Assembly (NCBI RefSeq): GCF_013184775.1
Contig: NZ_JAATVV010000005.1
Coordinates: 1-64,000, forward strand
DNA length: 64,000 nucleotides
From: Martelella sp. HB161492
Lineage (GTDB): Bacteria; Pseudomonadota; Alphaproteobacteria; Rhizobiales; Rhizobiaceae
Direction of reading: 5' to 3'
Shown here: positions 8,525 through 17,387 of the stretch, in pieces
Position numbering within the stretch: position 1 is the first letter of the stretch
Layout of the letters: every line of letters starts with the position of its first letter
Position numbers and translations under genes: made by a program
Notes under the pieces: generated by a model
What the model was told of the DNA's origin: nothing
What the model saw: the letters and a program-made list of their open reading frames with translations, nothing else
Databases searched by the model: none

Positions 8525-10360
8525 TCAATCAGGCGTTGCCAGCCAAACCGGCGCGACATAGGAGGCACCTGTCTCCGCCGAACCGACAGTGTTGCGGGCA
8601 TGGGCGAAATACTCCCGTCCGGTTCCGAAACAATTCGTCTCGGGCATGGCCGTCGCCACACGTTCCGCCAGGATTTCATCATCGACAAGCACGTCGAGGC
8701 GGGCATTTTCCGGATCAATCACCAGAAGGTCACCATCGCGGATTTTCGCGATCAGGCCACCGTCGACGGCCTCCGGAGTGACGTGAATGGCGGCCGCGAC
8801 CTTGCCGGACGCACCCGACATCCGTCCATCTGTGAGAAGTGCTACGCGGAACCCTCGATCCTGAAGGGCGCCAAGTGCTGACGTCAGCTTGTGGAGTTCC
8901 GGCATGCCGCAGGCCTTTGGCCCCTGAAAGGGCAGAACGGCAATGAAATCCTGTTCGAGTGCCCCACTGGCATGGGCTTTGAGCAGGGCCGACTGCGAGG
9001 CGAAAACCCGCGCCGGAGCCTTCACCACGCGATGCTGAGGCAGGATTGCAGACACCTTCATGACGGCACGGCCCAGATTGCCTGACAGCAAGCTGAGGCC
9101 GCCGGTCGGCTGGAAAGGGGCGGCGGCCGGTCGTAGGACTGTGTCGTCGCCCGAAGTTGAAGCCGCAGGTCGCCATGCGAGTTCGCCATCGTCAAGCCAG
9201 GGCTCCTCGGTATAGGCCTCCAGCCCCGTTCCCATGATGGTTTCGGCATCGTCGTTTAGCAGGCCTGCAGACAGAAGCGTCGAGATCAGATAGCCCATGC
9301 CGCCAGCAGCATGGAAGTGATTAATGTCCGCGTTGCCGTTGGGATAGGCCCGCACGAGCAGCGGTATGACGGATGACAGGTCGGCAAAGTCATCCCAGCT
9401 CAGGATGATGCCGGCACATCGCGCCATGGCGACGAGATGCATGGTGTGATTGGTGGATCCTCCGGTTGCCAGAAGGCCGATGATGCCATTGACAAAGGCG
9501 CGTTCGTCAAGGATTCGACAGAGGGAAACGGCTTCGTTTCTCGGGGGAGACAGGGCGATGACCCGTGTAGTTGCGGCCGCCGTCAGGGCATCACGAAGCG
9601 GCGTGTTGGGATTGACAAAGCTTGCGCCCGGCAGATGAAGTCCCATGATTTCCATCAGCATCTGGTTGGAATTCGCCGTGCCGTAAAAAGTGCAGGTTCC
9701 GGCTGAATGATAGGATCTGACCTCGGCATCAAGCAGGGCTTCCCGGTCGACCTTTCCTTCGGCATACAGTTGGCGGATGCGTGATTTTTCCGGATTTGGC
9801 AATCCGGAGGGCATCGGACCGCCTGGCACGAAAAGCGCCGGCAGATGGCCGAAACCGAGCGCGCCCATGACCAGTCCCGGTACGATCTTGTCGCAGACAC
9901 CGAGATAAAGCGCTGCATCAAATGCGTTATGGCTCAGCGCCACCACAGTGGCAAGTGCAATGGTATCGCGGCTGAACAGCGACAGTTCCATGCCATCGGC
10001 ACCTTGGGTGATACCGTCGCACATGGCCGGAACGCCACCGGCTACCTGGGCGACAGCGCCATGTCTGCGCGCTGCATCCCTGATCAGCGCTGGAAAACGC
10101 TCGAAGGGCTGATGCGCCGAGACCATGTCGTTATAGGCTGTGACAATTGCGATATTCGCGACATTCGCGGTCAGAAGAGCGCGCTTTTCAGCCGCATCGG
10201 TTGCTGCTGCTACATGGGCGAGATTGGCACAGGCAAGCTTCGTCCGGTTGCGCCCGCTTGCCGCCGCCTTTGCCATGTTTTCCAGGTAACACCGCCGCGA
10301 GATTGCGGAACGCTCGGCAATGCGGTGGGTGATACGCCGAATGGTGTCATGCGTGGCCAT
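8525..10360 (-). CDS. edd: 6-phosphogluconate dehydratase (or close sugar-acid dehydratase)
   Basis: 611 aa, the full length of Edd. This is the IlvD/Edd superfamily: conserved Cys in CDGITQG, GVCDKIVPG and GTCTFYG would bind the iron-sulphur cluster, and the TANSNQM and PMPSGL segments are typical of Edd rather than dihydroxy-acid dehydratase. Edd removes water from 6-phosphogluconate to give 2-keto-3-deoxy-6-phosphogluconate (Entner-Doudoroff). No zwf, pgl or eda lies nearby. It is divergent from a sugar-kinase/aldolase/ABC operon across 224 bp holding a dyad, so it may be co-regulated with it. A related phosphorylated sugar acid as substrate cannot be excluded. Confidence 0.85.
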   Translation of the reverse strand: MATHDTIRRITHRIAERSAISRRCYLENMAKAAASGRNRTKLACANLAHVAAATDAAEKRALLTANVANIAIVTAYNDMVSAHQPFERFPALIRDAARRHGAVAQVAGGVPAMCDGITQGADGMELSLFSRDTIALATVVALSHNAFDAALYLGVCDKIVPGLVMGALGFGHLPALFVPGGPMPSGLPNPEKSRIRQLYAEGKVDREALLDAEVRSYHSAGTCTFYGTANSNQMLMEIMGLHLPGASFVNPNTPLRDALTAAATTRVIALSPPRNEAVSLCRILDERAFVNGIIGLLATGGSTNHTMHLVAMARCAGIILSWDDFADLSSVIPLLVRAYPNGNADINHFHAAGGMGYLISTLLSAGLLNDDAETIMGTGLEAYTEEPWLDDGELAWRPAASTSGDDTVLRPAAAPFQPTGGLSLLSGNLGRAVMKVSAILPQHRVVKAPARVFASQSALLKAHASGALEQDFIAVLPFQGPKACGMPELHKLTSALGALQDRGFRVALLTDGRMSGASGKVAAAIHVTPEAVDGGLIAKIRDGDLLVIDPENARLDVLVDDEILAERVATAMPETNCFGTGREYFAHARNTVGSAETGASYVAPVWLATPD

Positions 10361-10421
10361 GCCATTTTCCTGGCTGGTTGCCAGTCCCTGTTGTTATCTG
10401 TAAATCAACTTGTAATTTTTG

Positions 10422-10436
10422 TTGACTACATGTCAA
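10422..10436. promoter_or_regulatory. dyad TTGAC-N5-GTCAA in divergent promoter
   Basis: A perfect 5+5 bp dyad lies between the divergent edd and PfkB-kinase genes, in a T-rich stretch likely to carry the promoters. The FadR-type GntR gene at the other end of the operon is the natural candidate to bind here. The dyad is short and could occur by chance. Confidence 0.35.
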
Positions 10437-10584
10437 GTAGCGCTTAGCGTTGATCAAAATCGATAACCGGCGGAATGCCTCTGGGGAGGAGATCCCAGAT
10501 CAGCAAGATGATGGAACCAGGCGGAGCATCCTCCGCCGGGACGGTCTTGTTCTGCCAGATGAGAGGATATTGCGGACCGTGAAG

Positions 10585-11499
10585 ATGTCATCTAACAGGC
10601 CGAGACGTATCGCGACTTTGGGCAACGCCTTTCTCGACACGATTGTCTACCTCCCGCGACTGCCGACCGAACCCTGCAAGTTCCGTGCGACCGATGTGCG
10701 TCGCACCGGTGGTGGCATTGCGGCGACGGCGGCCTGCGCCGTTGCCCGGCTCGGGGCTGAAGCGGTCTATTGGGGCCGGCTGGGAGAGGATGAGACCGGC
10801 GATCAGATTATCGCCCGGCTCAATCACTTCGGTGTGAAAACGGAGGCGGTTAAGCGCGTCGCCGGCGGAATGAGCCCGGTTGGCACCGTACTGGTGTCGC
10901 CGGGCGGAGAGCGCATGGCCTTCGGCTTTATCGGCCGGGATCTCGGTAATGAGGCGGAGTGGCTGCCTCTTGACGAGCTGGATCATGTCGATGGCGTTCT
11001 GGCCGATTACAGCTGGTGGCAGGGCGCTGCGGCGATTTTCACGGCGGCACGGCAGCGCGGTATTGTCACGGTGCTGGACGCCGATGTCGGCGATATGAGT
11101 GCGGTGCACGAACTTCTCGAGCTGCCAGATCACATCGTCTTCTCGGCGGCCTGCCTTTCGACCCTCACCGGTATGAGCGATATCGTCGCGGCCCTACCGG
11201 TCGCGGCAAGGCTGTGCCGCGGCATCGTCTCCGTGACCGACGGCAGCCGCGGTTTTTTCTGGCATGACGGTGAGGCTGTGAAAAACGTGCCGGCCTTTCC
11301 GGTCGATGCGATCGACACCAACGGCGCTGGCGACATCTTCCACGGCGCTTTCACACTGGGGCTCGCGGAAGGTCTCCCGATTATGGAAGCGGCCCGGCTC
11401 GCCAGCGCGACTGCAGCACTCAAATGCGCTCGCGGCAGTGGCTGGGAAAGCATTCCCGACCGGCCGGCCGTCGACAAACTGCTCAGGGAGAATGCATGA
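10585..11499 (+). CDS. PfkB-family carbohydrate kinase
   Basis: 304 aa from the ATG at 10585; a TTG at 10450 would add 45 residues with no homology to the fold. The start matches the family (TLGNAFLDTIVYLP), a glycine-rich RRTGGGIAATAA segment forms the sugar site, and the C-terminal NGAGDIFHGAF motif carries the catalytic Asp and anion hole. PfkB kinases phosphorylate sugars, sugar phosphates or fructosamines with ATP. Its stop overlaps the start of a LacD-like aldolase (ATGA), so the expected product is a ketose phosphate to be cleaved next. The sugar is unknown. Confidence 0.85.
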   Translation: MSSNRPRRIATLGNAFLDTIVYLPRLPTEPCKFRATDVRRTGGGIAATAACAVARLGAEAVYWGRLGEDETGDQIIARLNHFGVKTEAVKRVAGGMSPVGTVLVSPGGERMAFGFIGRDLGNEAEWLPLDELDHVDGVLADYSWWQGAAAIFTAARQRGIVTVLDADVGDMSAVHELLELPDHIVFSAACLSTLTGMSDIVAALPVAARLCRGIVSVTDGSRGFFWHDGEAVKNVPAFPVDAIDTNGAGDIFHGAFTLGLAEGLPIMEAARLASATAALKCARGSGWESIPDRPAVDKLLRENA

Positions 11500-12560
11500 T
11501 GGAAATATCACCCGGAAAATACTGGGGCCTGCGTCGCCTCGCCGATAGCGATGGCCGTTTTCGCATCCTGGCGATGGATCAGACCGGCCCCATCGTCAAC
11601 CCGATCCGGCAGGCGCGGAAGCTGGATGCGGCACCCTTTGAAGATGTTGCCGCCGTCAAGCGCATGCTTGCGCGTCATCTGGCGCCCCATGCGTCGGCCG
11701 TTCTCATCGATCCACCGCTTGGCTATGCCGCTGGCATCCGCGACATTCCGGCTTCGAGAGGCCTGCTCATTGCCAATGAGTGGGCGACCTGGGAGGTCAC
11801 CGAAACCGGCCGCAAGTCCGCCAGCATTCCCGGATGGGATCCGGCACTGATCCGGAGGATTGGCGGCGACGCCGTGAAGATCAATCTCTGGTACCGGCCA
11901 GATGTCTCGCCGGAGGTGAAGGCGCATCAACTTGCCTATCTCGAAACGGTGAAGCGGGCGTGCCGCCTGAACGACATCGCCTTCGTGCTTGAATTTCTGG
12001 TTTACCCCCTGCCGGGTGAGAGCGCTGCCGAATTTGACGGCAAGCGGCCGGAACTGATCGCAGGTTCGCTCTCTGACACAGACATCATGGATCCGCAGGG
12101 TGTCGATCTTTATAAGCTGGAACCGCCCATCGCCGTCAGCAATGTACCTGATCCGGACGGTCCGCAGGCCGCAGCCGCACAGGTAGCCTTTGACCGCATG
12201 GCCCGCCACGTTCACCGCCCGTGGCTGCTGCTGAGTGGAGGCTCCAGCCCGGAGAATTTCCTCCGCCTTCTTACCTTTGCATATCGCGCGGGTGCGAGTG
12301 GATATCTTGCCGGCCGGGCAATCTGGGCGAAGGCTTTCAGCCATTTTCCTGACCTTTACGCCATGGAGGTGGCGATGCAGGACGAGGCGCCCCGTTTCAT
12401 GGATCGGTTTAATCGTCTCACCGAAGGTCTGGCAATGCCTTGGCACGCGCATGCTCATTGGCAGGGCATGGTCGAGATGGTTCCGGATGGCGAGCGCTTT
12501 GCGGCTAGCTATTCCGCACTCTTAGCCCCGGATTATCAGCAGACGGGGCGGGACCAGTGA
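11496..12560 (+). CDS. LacD-like class I aldolase (tagatose-1,6-bisphosphate aldolase family)
   Basis: 354 aa, start ATG at 11496 with CAGGGAG 5 nt upstream. Features of the LacD/YihT group are visible: an early ILAMDQTG strand, IDPPLGY, a lysine in VDLYKLEPP that fits the Schiff-base lysine, and a C-terminal LLSGGSSPENF...YLAGRAIW segment that closes the barrel and binds phosphate. Such enzymes split ketose 1-phosphates or 1,6-bisphosphates, including sulfofructose 1-phosphate in YihT. It is coupled to the upstream kinase and overlaps the downstream permease by 4 bp. With a second aldolase later in the operon, the exact substrate is open. Confidence 0.78.
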   Translation: MMEISPGKYWGLRRLADSDGRFRILAMDQTGPIVNPIRQARKLDAAPFEDVAAVKRMLARHLAPHASAVLIDPPLGYAAGIRDIPASRGLLIANEWATWEVTETGRKSASIPGWDPALIRRIGGDAVKINLWYRPDVSPEVKAHQLAYLETVKRACRLNDIAFVLEFLVYPLPGESAAEFDGKRPELIAGSLSDTDIMDPQGVDLYKLEPPIAVSNVPDPDGPQAAAAQVAFDRMARHVHRPWLLLSGGSSPENFLRLLTFAYRAGASGYLAGRAIWAKAFSHFPDLYAMEVAMQDEAPRFMDRFNRLTEGLAMPWHAHAHWQGMVEMVPDGERFAASYSALLAPDYQQTGRDQ

Positions 12561-13228
12561 CCTATCTTGATTTCAGCGGCGTCCTGTCGCGAACGGATCT
12601 TCTGATCAGGGGCGCCGAACTGACCATAGTGATCTCGCTGGCCGCAATGTTCTTTGCCCTTCTCATCGGGCTTTGCTGCGCCAGTATGCTGCTCAGCGCC
12701 TTCAAGCCACTGCGCATCTTCGTGCTCTGCTACGTCGAGGCGATCCGCAATACGCCGTTCATCGTTCAGGTTTTCCTGATCTATTTTGGCCTGCCGTCTC
12801 TCGGCATCAAGCTGACACCGCTTGCGGCTGCGATTCTGGCCATGTCGATCTATGGTGGTGCCTATACGAGTGAAATCATCCGTTCCGGCATTCAAAGCGT
12901 CGCCAAAGGACAGATCGAGGCGGGGCGTTCGCTCGGCATGTCGCCTCTGCAGATCTTCCGCTACGTGATCCTGAAGCCGGCATTCTCCGCGATATTTCCG
13001 TCGCTTGCCGCCCAGTTCATCCTGCTGCTGCTGTCATCCAGCGTGGTTTCGGCGATCTCCGTGCCCGAACTGACCGGCATCGGCAATGACATTCAGGGCA
13101 TGACCCTGCGCAACATGGAGATCTATCTGATCATCGCCGCCATCTATGTCGGGCTTGTCGCCATTCTCAAACTCGGCTGTGTCGTCTTTGAGCGCAGCGT
13201 GTTTCGGTTCAAGTATCTGGGGCGCTAG
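12557..13228 (+). CDS. ABC transporter permease, polar amino acid type (HisM/GlnP family)
   Basis: 223 aa, starting at a GTG that overlaps the previous stop. It has about five membrane helices, the family motif VEAIRNTPFIVQVFLIYFG near residue 60 and the EAA loop (EAGRSLGMSPLQIFRYVILP-like segment) that contacts the ATPase. This subfamily imports amino acids, opines and related polar compounds rather than free sugars, which is striking beside sugar kinase and aldolase genes. It pairs with the permease at 13235-13882. Confidence 0.88.
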   Translation: MTYLDFSGVLSRTDLLIRGAELTIVISLAAMFFALLIGLCCASMLLSAFKPLRIFVLCYVEAIRNTPFIVQVFLIYFGLPSLGIKLTPLAAAILAMSIYGGAYTSEIIRSGIQSVAKGQIEAGRSLGMSPLQIFRYVILKPAFSAIFPSLAAQFILLLLSSSVVSAISVPELTGIGNDIQGMTLRNMEIYLIIAAIYVGLVAILKLGCVVFERSVFRFKYLGR

Positions 13229-13234
13229 CACAAG

Positions 13235-13882
13235 ATGTTTCAACAATTCAGCCTTCACCATATTCAATTCATGCTCGTCGGTCTCAGCTGGACCGTCCTG
13301 CTGGCCGCAATCGGCCTGATCGGAGGCTCGATTGCCGGATCAGTCCTGACGCTGATGCGGGTGTCAAAACACGGCCTCCTGCGCGGCATTGCTCAAGTCT
13401 ATATCTTCGTCGTTCAGGGGACGCCGCTTCTGGTGTTGCTTTTCATAGCCTATTTCGGGGCCACCTATATCGGTTTCAACGTCCCGCCTATGGTCGCGAT
13501 CTCGGTTGCCTTCTCGTTCTATGCCGCCGCCTTTCTGGGAGAAATCTGGCGCGGCGCCATCCAGTCCGTTCCGGTCGGTCAGAGCGAGGGAGCGCATGCG
13601 CTCGGCCTCAGCCGCAGCGATACTATGCTTCACATCATCGTACCGCAGGCCATCCGTGTCGCGACACCGGCAACGGTCGGCTTCTTCGTTCAGCTGATCA
13701 AGAACACGTCGCTCGCGTCCGTTGTCGGCATCATCGAGCTTACCCGAACCGCACAGATCGTCAGCAATGCGACCTTCAAGCCGCTCGAAGTCTATCTGAC
13801 GGCAGCCGCTTTTTACTTTCTGATCTGTTTTCCCATCACGCTTGTCAGTCGTCGCCTCGAGCGCCGCCTGTCTCAATCATGA
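13235..13882 (+). CDS. ABC transporter permease, polar amino acid type
   Basis: 215 aa. Second permease of the same subfamily: a VQGTPLLVLLFIAYFG motif, and an EAA loop reading EGAHALGLSRSDTMLHIIVP. Six nucleotides separate it from the preceding permease. The two different permeases should form the heterodimeric channel served by the binding protein at 13901 and the ATPase at 15818. Confidence 0.88.
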   Translation: MFQQFSLHHIQFMLVGLSWTVLLAAIGLIGGSIAGSVLTLMRVSKHGLLRGIAQVYIFVVQGTPLLVLLFIAYFGATYIGFNVPPMVAISVAFSFYAAAFLGEIWRGAIQSVPVGQSEGAHALGLSRSDTMLHIIVPQAIRVATPATVGFFVQLIKNTSLASVVGIIELTRTAQIVSNATFKPLEVYLTAAAFYFLICFPITLVSRRLERRLSQS

Positions 13883-13900
13883 TCGTCAAAGGAGGAGTAA

Positions 13901-14698
13901 ATGATGATCAAATTCGCCAAGACCCTTGCAATCGCGACAATAACGCTGGCGGCAATGACAACCGCCAGTCTGGCCCAGACCGCCACCAGCACGCTCGACA
14001 AGATCATTCAGAGCGGCAAGCTGGTGGTCGGAATTTCCCTGTCGACACCGCCCTATGGCATGACCGATTCCAGCATGCAGCCTGCCGGATTTGACGTGGC
14101 CGTTGCTAAGCTTCTCGCCCGCGATCTCGGCGTCGAGCTGCAAATTGTCGATCAGGTTTCCCAGGCTCGCATTCCCAATCTGACCAGTGGCAAGGTCGAT
14201 ATCATCGTCTCCTCCTTCGGCATCACCGCAGAACGGGCGAAGGCGGTCATGTACACCAATTCGATTTATGTCGATGAGCAGATGGTGCTGGCGCCGGCCG
14301 CTTCGCAGATAGCCAGCCTCGAAGACCTTGTCGGCAAGCGCGTCGGCGTCACCCGTTCGACGACCAATGATACACTGATCACGGAGAAGGCACTGGATGG
14401 CACGAATATCCAGCGCTTCGAGGATGATGCATCGACCAATCAAGCACTGTTCACCGGCCAGGTCGACGCCATCGTTTCGGGGGTCGCCGCCGCCAACGCC
14501 ATCAGCGCGCAGACGGACAAGTTTGCCCGGAAATTCGCCGTACGCCAGTCGCCGATGGGCATCGGTGTCCGACGTGACGACTTCGACCTGCGCCAGTGGC
14601 TGAACACGGACATCATGCTGCTCTGGAATTCCGGCGAACTGCAGGCTGCCCAGAAGCAGTGGCTTGGTCTCGCTAATGAGACGCTGCCGGTCTTCTGA
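13901..14698 (+). CDS. periplasmic binding protein, SBP family 3 (amino acid type)
   Basis: 265 aa with AAAGGAGG 6 nt before the ATG and a Sec signal ending at SLA-Q. The fold marks are LVVGISLSTPPYG, PAGFDVAVAKLLA and SSFGITAERAKAV. The Arg of the last stretch aligns with the residue that binds the alpha-carboxylate in HisJ-type proteins, so the ligand probably has an amino-acid moiety. The usual FSxPY motif is YTNSIY here. Its place among kinase and aldolase genes suggests a sugar-amino-acid conjugate or an amino sugar acid, but this is inference. Confidence 0.85.
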   Translation: MMIKFAKTLAIATITLAAMTTASLAQTATSTLDKIIQSGKLVVGISLSTPPYGMTDSSMQPAGFDVAVAKLLARDLGVELQIVDQVSQARIPNLTSGKVDIIVSSFGITAERAKAVMYTNSIYVDEQMVLAPAASQIASLEDLVGKRVGVTRSTTNDTLITEKALDGTNIQRFEDDASTNQALFTGQVDAIVSGVAAANAISAQTDKFARKFAVRQSPMGIGVRRDDFDLRQWLNTDIMLLWNSGELQAAQKQWLGLANETLPVF

Positions 14699-14767
14699 TC
14701 GCCACATCCAGGCTCCGCGTCCTGCGGAGCCTGCCCTTCAAGAACGCATACCTTGGAAAGGTTTGTC

Positions 14768-15793
14768 ATGACCAGAATGACACTTCGCCAGCTTCTCGAT
14801 CACGCCGCTGAATATAATTATGGCGTCCCGGCATTCAGCGTAACGACAATGGAGCAGATGATTGCCGTCATGGATGCCGCACGCAGCGTTGACGCCCCCG
14901 TCATCCTCCAGGTCGGCACCAAGGCGCGCGCCTATGCCGGCGATATTATGATCGAGAGCCTGTTTGCGGCGATCGAGAAAATGTATCCCGAAGTGCCAAT
15001 GGTGGTGCATCAGGATCACGGCAACTCTCAGGCGACCTGCGCCACTGCCCTGCAGCATAAGTTCACCTCGGTGATGATGGACGGCTCTCTCGGTGTCGAC
15101 GGCAAGACGCCTTCGGACTATGACTACAATGTCGCCGTGACGTCTCAGGTCAGCGCGATGGCGCACTGGATGGGGGCATCTGTGGAAGGTGAGATCGGCG
15201 TGCTTGGCAAGCTGAAGGATCGATCCGATAGCCGGCTGCTGACCGATCCGGAACAGGCTGTCGCCTTTGCCAAGGCAACGGAGGTCGATGCGCTGGCCAT
15301 CGCCATGGGGACGTCGCACGGTGCCTACAAGTTTGATCGCAAGCCCGATGGTGAGGTGCTGGCCATGGACCTGCTTGAGGAGATCCACCGCCGCCTGCCG
15401 GACACCCATCTCGTGATGCATGGCTCTTCATCCGTGCCGCAGGAACTGCAGGACATCATGAACAAATATGGTGCCGATATTCCGCAGACCTGGGGTGTTC
15501 CTATCGAGGAAATCCAGCGCGGTATCCGCCACGGTGTGCGTAAGGTTAACATCGACACCGATAACCGCATGGCGCTTGTCGGCCAGATCCGCCGGATCCT
15601 GCAGGAGGATCGCCGTGAGTTTGATATCCGCAATCTCGTCAAGCCCGGCATGGATGCCATAACCAGGCTCAGCCGCCAGAGGCTGGAAGATTTCGGAACC
15701 GCTGGCAATGCGGCGAAAATCAAGGTCATCCCCATGGCTGACATGGCCAGACGCTACCAGGCGGGCGAACTGGCACCCAAGGTGAAATCCTGA
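14768..15793 (+). CDS. fba: class II fructose-1,6-bisphosphate aldolase family protein
   Basis: 341 aa. The ATG at 14768 follows a GGAAAGG site; the upstream in-frame start at 14753 overlaps that site. Zinc-ligand and active-site segments are present: VVHQDHGNS with the metal histidines, SVMMDGS, VEGEIGVLG, TSHGAYKF, MHGSSSVP and KVNIDTDNR. Length and the NAAKIK-containing end resemble the CbbA/FbaA2 type found in alphaproteobacteria. It cleaves ketose 1,6-bisphosphates to dihydroxyacetone phosphate and an aldehyde. It lies inside a transporter operon beside a LacD-like aldolase, so a specialised substrate is possible. A housekeeping role cannot be excluded. Confidence 0.85.
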   Translation: MTRMTLRQLLDHAAEYNYGVPAFSVTTMEQMIAVMDAARSVDAPVILQVGTKARAYAGDIMIESLFAAIEKMYPEVPMVVHQDHGNSQATCATALQHKFTSVMMDGSLGVDGKTPSDYDYNVAVTSQVSAMAHWMGASVEGEIGVLGKLKDRSDSRLLTDPEQAVAFAKATEVDALAIAMGTSHGAYKFDRKPDGEVLAMDLLEEIHRRLPDTHLVMHGSSSVPQELQDIMNKYGADIPQTWGVPIEEIQRGIRHGVRKVNIDTDNRMALVGQIRRILQEDRREFDIRNLVKPGMDAITRLSRQRLEDFGTAGNAAKIKVIPMADMARRYQAGELAPKVKS

Positions 15794-15817
15794 AGCCGGC
15801 TTAGGGAGGAGCTGCTC

Positions 15818-16573
15818 ATGATCAATATGGATGCTGCAACGGACCATATCGTCACGGCCCGGAAGCTGAACAAGTATTTTGGCGCCTTTCACGCGCTCAA
15901 GGATATCGATCTTTCCGTTTCCAGGGGCGAGACCATCGTTATCTGCGGCCCCTCCGGCTCGGGCAAGTCCACGCTGATCCGTTGCCTCAACGCTCTTGAA
16001 CCCTATCAGGAAGGGCAGCTGACCGTTGCTGGCACAGAGCTCGATGGCAAGCGCAGATCAACTGACACAGTCCGCCGCCGCACCGGCATGGTCTTTCAGA
16101 ACTTCAACCTTTTTCCGCACATGACTGTGCTTGAAAACTGCATGATCGCACCGATGAAGGTGAAGGGGTTACCGCGTGAAGAAGCGCGCAAAATCGCCAC
16201 TCGTTTTCTGGAACGGGTGCGTATTCCAGAACAGGCCGGAAAATATCCGGCCCAGCTTTCGGGTGGCCAGCAACAGCGCGTGGCAATCGCCCGTGCCTTG
16301 TCGATGAACCCCGAAGTCATGCTCTTCGATGAGCCGACCTCCGCGCTTGATCCCGAAATGGTGCGAGAAGTGCTCGACACTATGGTCGGGCTCGCCGAGG
16401 AAGGCAGCACGATGATCTGTGTGACCCATGAGATGAACTTTGCCCGTCAGGTCGCCGACCGGGTGATCTTCATGGATTGCGGTACAGTGGTCGAGGTTGC
16501 TGAGCCGGAGGCGTTCTTCAACAACCCGCAGACGGAGCGGGCGAAGGATTTCCTGTCGCAGATATTGCACTGA
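15818..16573 (+). CDS. ABC transporter ATPase, polar amino acid type (GlnQ/HisP family)
   Basis: 251 aa with a GGGAGGAG ribosome site. Walker [11 protein letters not shown]-loop [11 protein letters not shown], signature LSGGQQQR, Walker [14 protein letters not shown] and H-loop CVTHEM are all intact. This GlnQ-type ATPase energises the two permeases upstream. The class II aldolase gene separates it from the binding-protein gene, so aldolase and transporter are transcribed together. It ends 9 bp before the convergent GntR gene with no room for a separate terminator. Confidence 0.9.
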   Translation: MINMDAATDHIVTARKLNKYFGAFHALKDIDLSVSRGETIVICGPSGSGKSTLIRCLNALEPYQEGQLTVAGTELDGKRRSTDTVRRRTGMVFQNFNLFPHMTVLENCMIAPMKVKGLPREEARKIATRFLERVRIPEQAGKYPAQLSGGQQQRVAIARALSMNPEVMLFDEPTSALDPEMVREVLDTMVGLAEEGSTMICVTHEMNFARQVADRVIFMDCGTVVEVAEPEAFFNNPQTERAKDFLSQILH

Positions 16574-16582
16574 CGGTTTTTG

Positions 16583-17353
16583 TCACGATTGTCCGTCTTC
16601 GGAGAGGTCATCAGCACGCGGGGCATCCTCGCGTGCCCTTTCAAGATGCTGCGCATCGAGAACGGCGGCTCGCGCCTGCAAAAGGTGATACTTCATATAG
16701 CTTGCCGCCGCATCACTATCCTCTGCGGCAATCGCCTTCAGGATGCTGGCATGTTCTTCGATGATGCGCATTCTGCGTGTCGGCGGGCGGCCGCGCGCCA
16801 GCTCCAGCCCGATGTTCATCGCACTTGTGACTGGCCAGCGCAGCGTTGCGAGTATTTCGACGAAATACTGGTTGCCGCAGGCCGCTGCGATTGCGGCATG
16901 AAATTCTGCATCCTGTTCGAGTCCGAGCTCACCGGCGGCAATCGCCCGGTTCAGTTGATCGACGGACGCCGAAATGCGCTCGATGTCGGCAAGAGAACGT
17001 CTTTGCGCCGCAAGTCGGGCAGCCTCGACCTCAAGAATGATCCGCGGCTCGAAGGACCGGATATAGTTGGAAAGCTGAGAGATATCGGCAAACTCGGTCA
17101 GCCGGGTCGACGGCTGTGTCGAGACGAATGTTCCGATACCGCGTTTTGAATGAACCAGACCATCCGTTGTCAATCGCAGTAGCGCTTCGCGCACGACCGG
17201 CCTCGACACGCCGAAAGCATGCGAGAGCTGTGCCTCAGAAGGCAGTTTGTCGCCTGCGGAAAACTCGCCCGTCGTAATTTGCGAGAGAATTTGCTTATAG
17301 ACAGAGTCCGCCAGACGGTTCTTGTGGGTCGGTGTAATTGTCAGATGGGCCAT
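16583..17353 (-). CDS. GntR-family regulator, FadR (FCD) subfamily
   Basis: 256 aa. An N-terminal winged helix (residues about 14-75, with KLPSEAQLSHAFGVSRPVVREAL) is followed by an all-helical FCD effector domain whose Asp/His residues normally bind a metal and a carboxylate ligand. It is convergent with the kinase/aldolase/ABC operon and is the only regulator there, so it most likely represses it and perhaps edd. Its own promoter carries a TGTTA-N7-TAACA dyad at 17371-17387, suggesting autoregulation. Effector unknown. Confidence 0.82.
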   Translation of the reverse strand: MAHLTITPTHKNRLADSVYKQILSQITTGEFSAGDKLPSEAQLSHAFGVSRPVVREALLRLTTDGLVHSKRGIGTFVSTQPSTRLTEFADISQLSNYIRSFEPRIILEVEAARLAAQRRSLADIERISASVDQLNRAIAAGELGLEQDAEFHAAIAAACGNQYFVEILATLRWPVTSAMNIGLELARGRPPTRRMRIIEEHASILKAIAAEDSDAAASYMKYHLLQARAAVLDAQHLERAREDAPRADDLSEDGQS

Positions 17354-17370
17354 GCGACAGATCTAGCACC

Positions 17371-17387
17371 TGTTATTTTTTCTAACA
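17371..17387. promoter_or_regulatory. dyad TGTTA-N7-TAACA upstream of GntR gene
   Basis: A 5+5 bp inverted repeat begins 18 bp before the start codon of the minus-strand GntR gene, where an autoregulatory operator is expected. The arms are short; the call rests on position. Confidence 0.35.
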
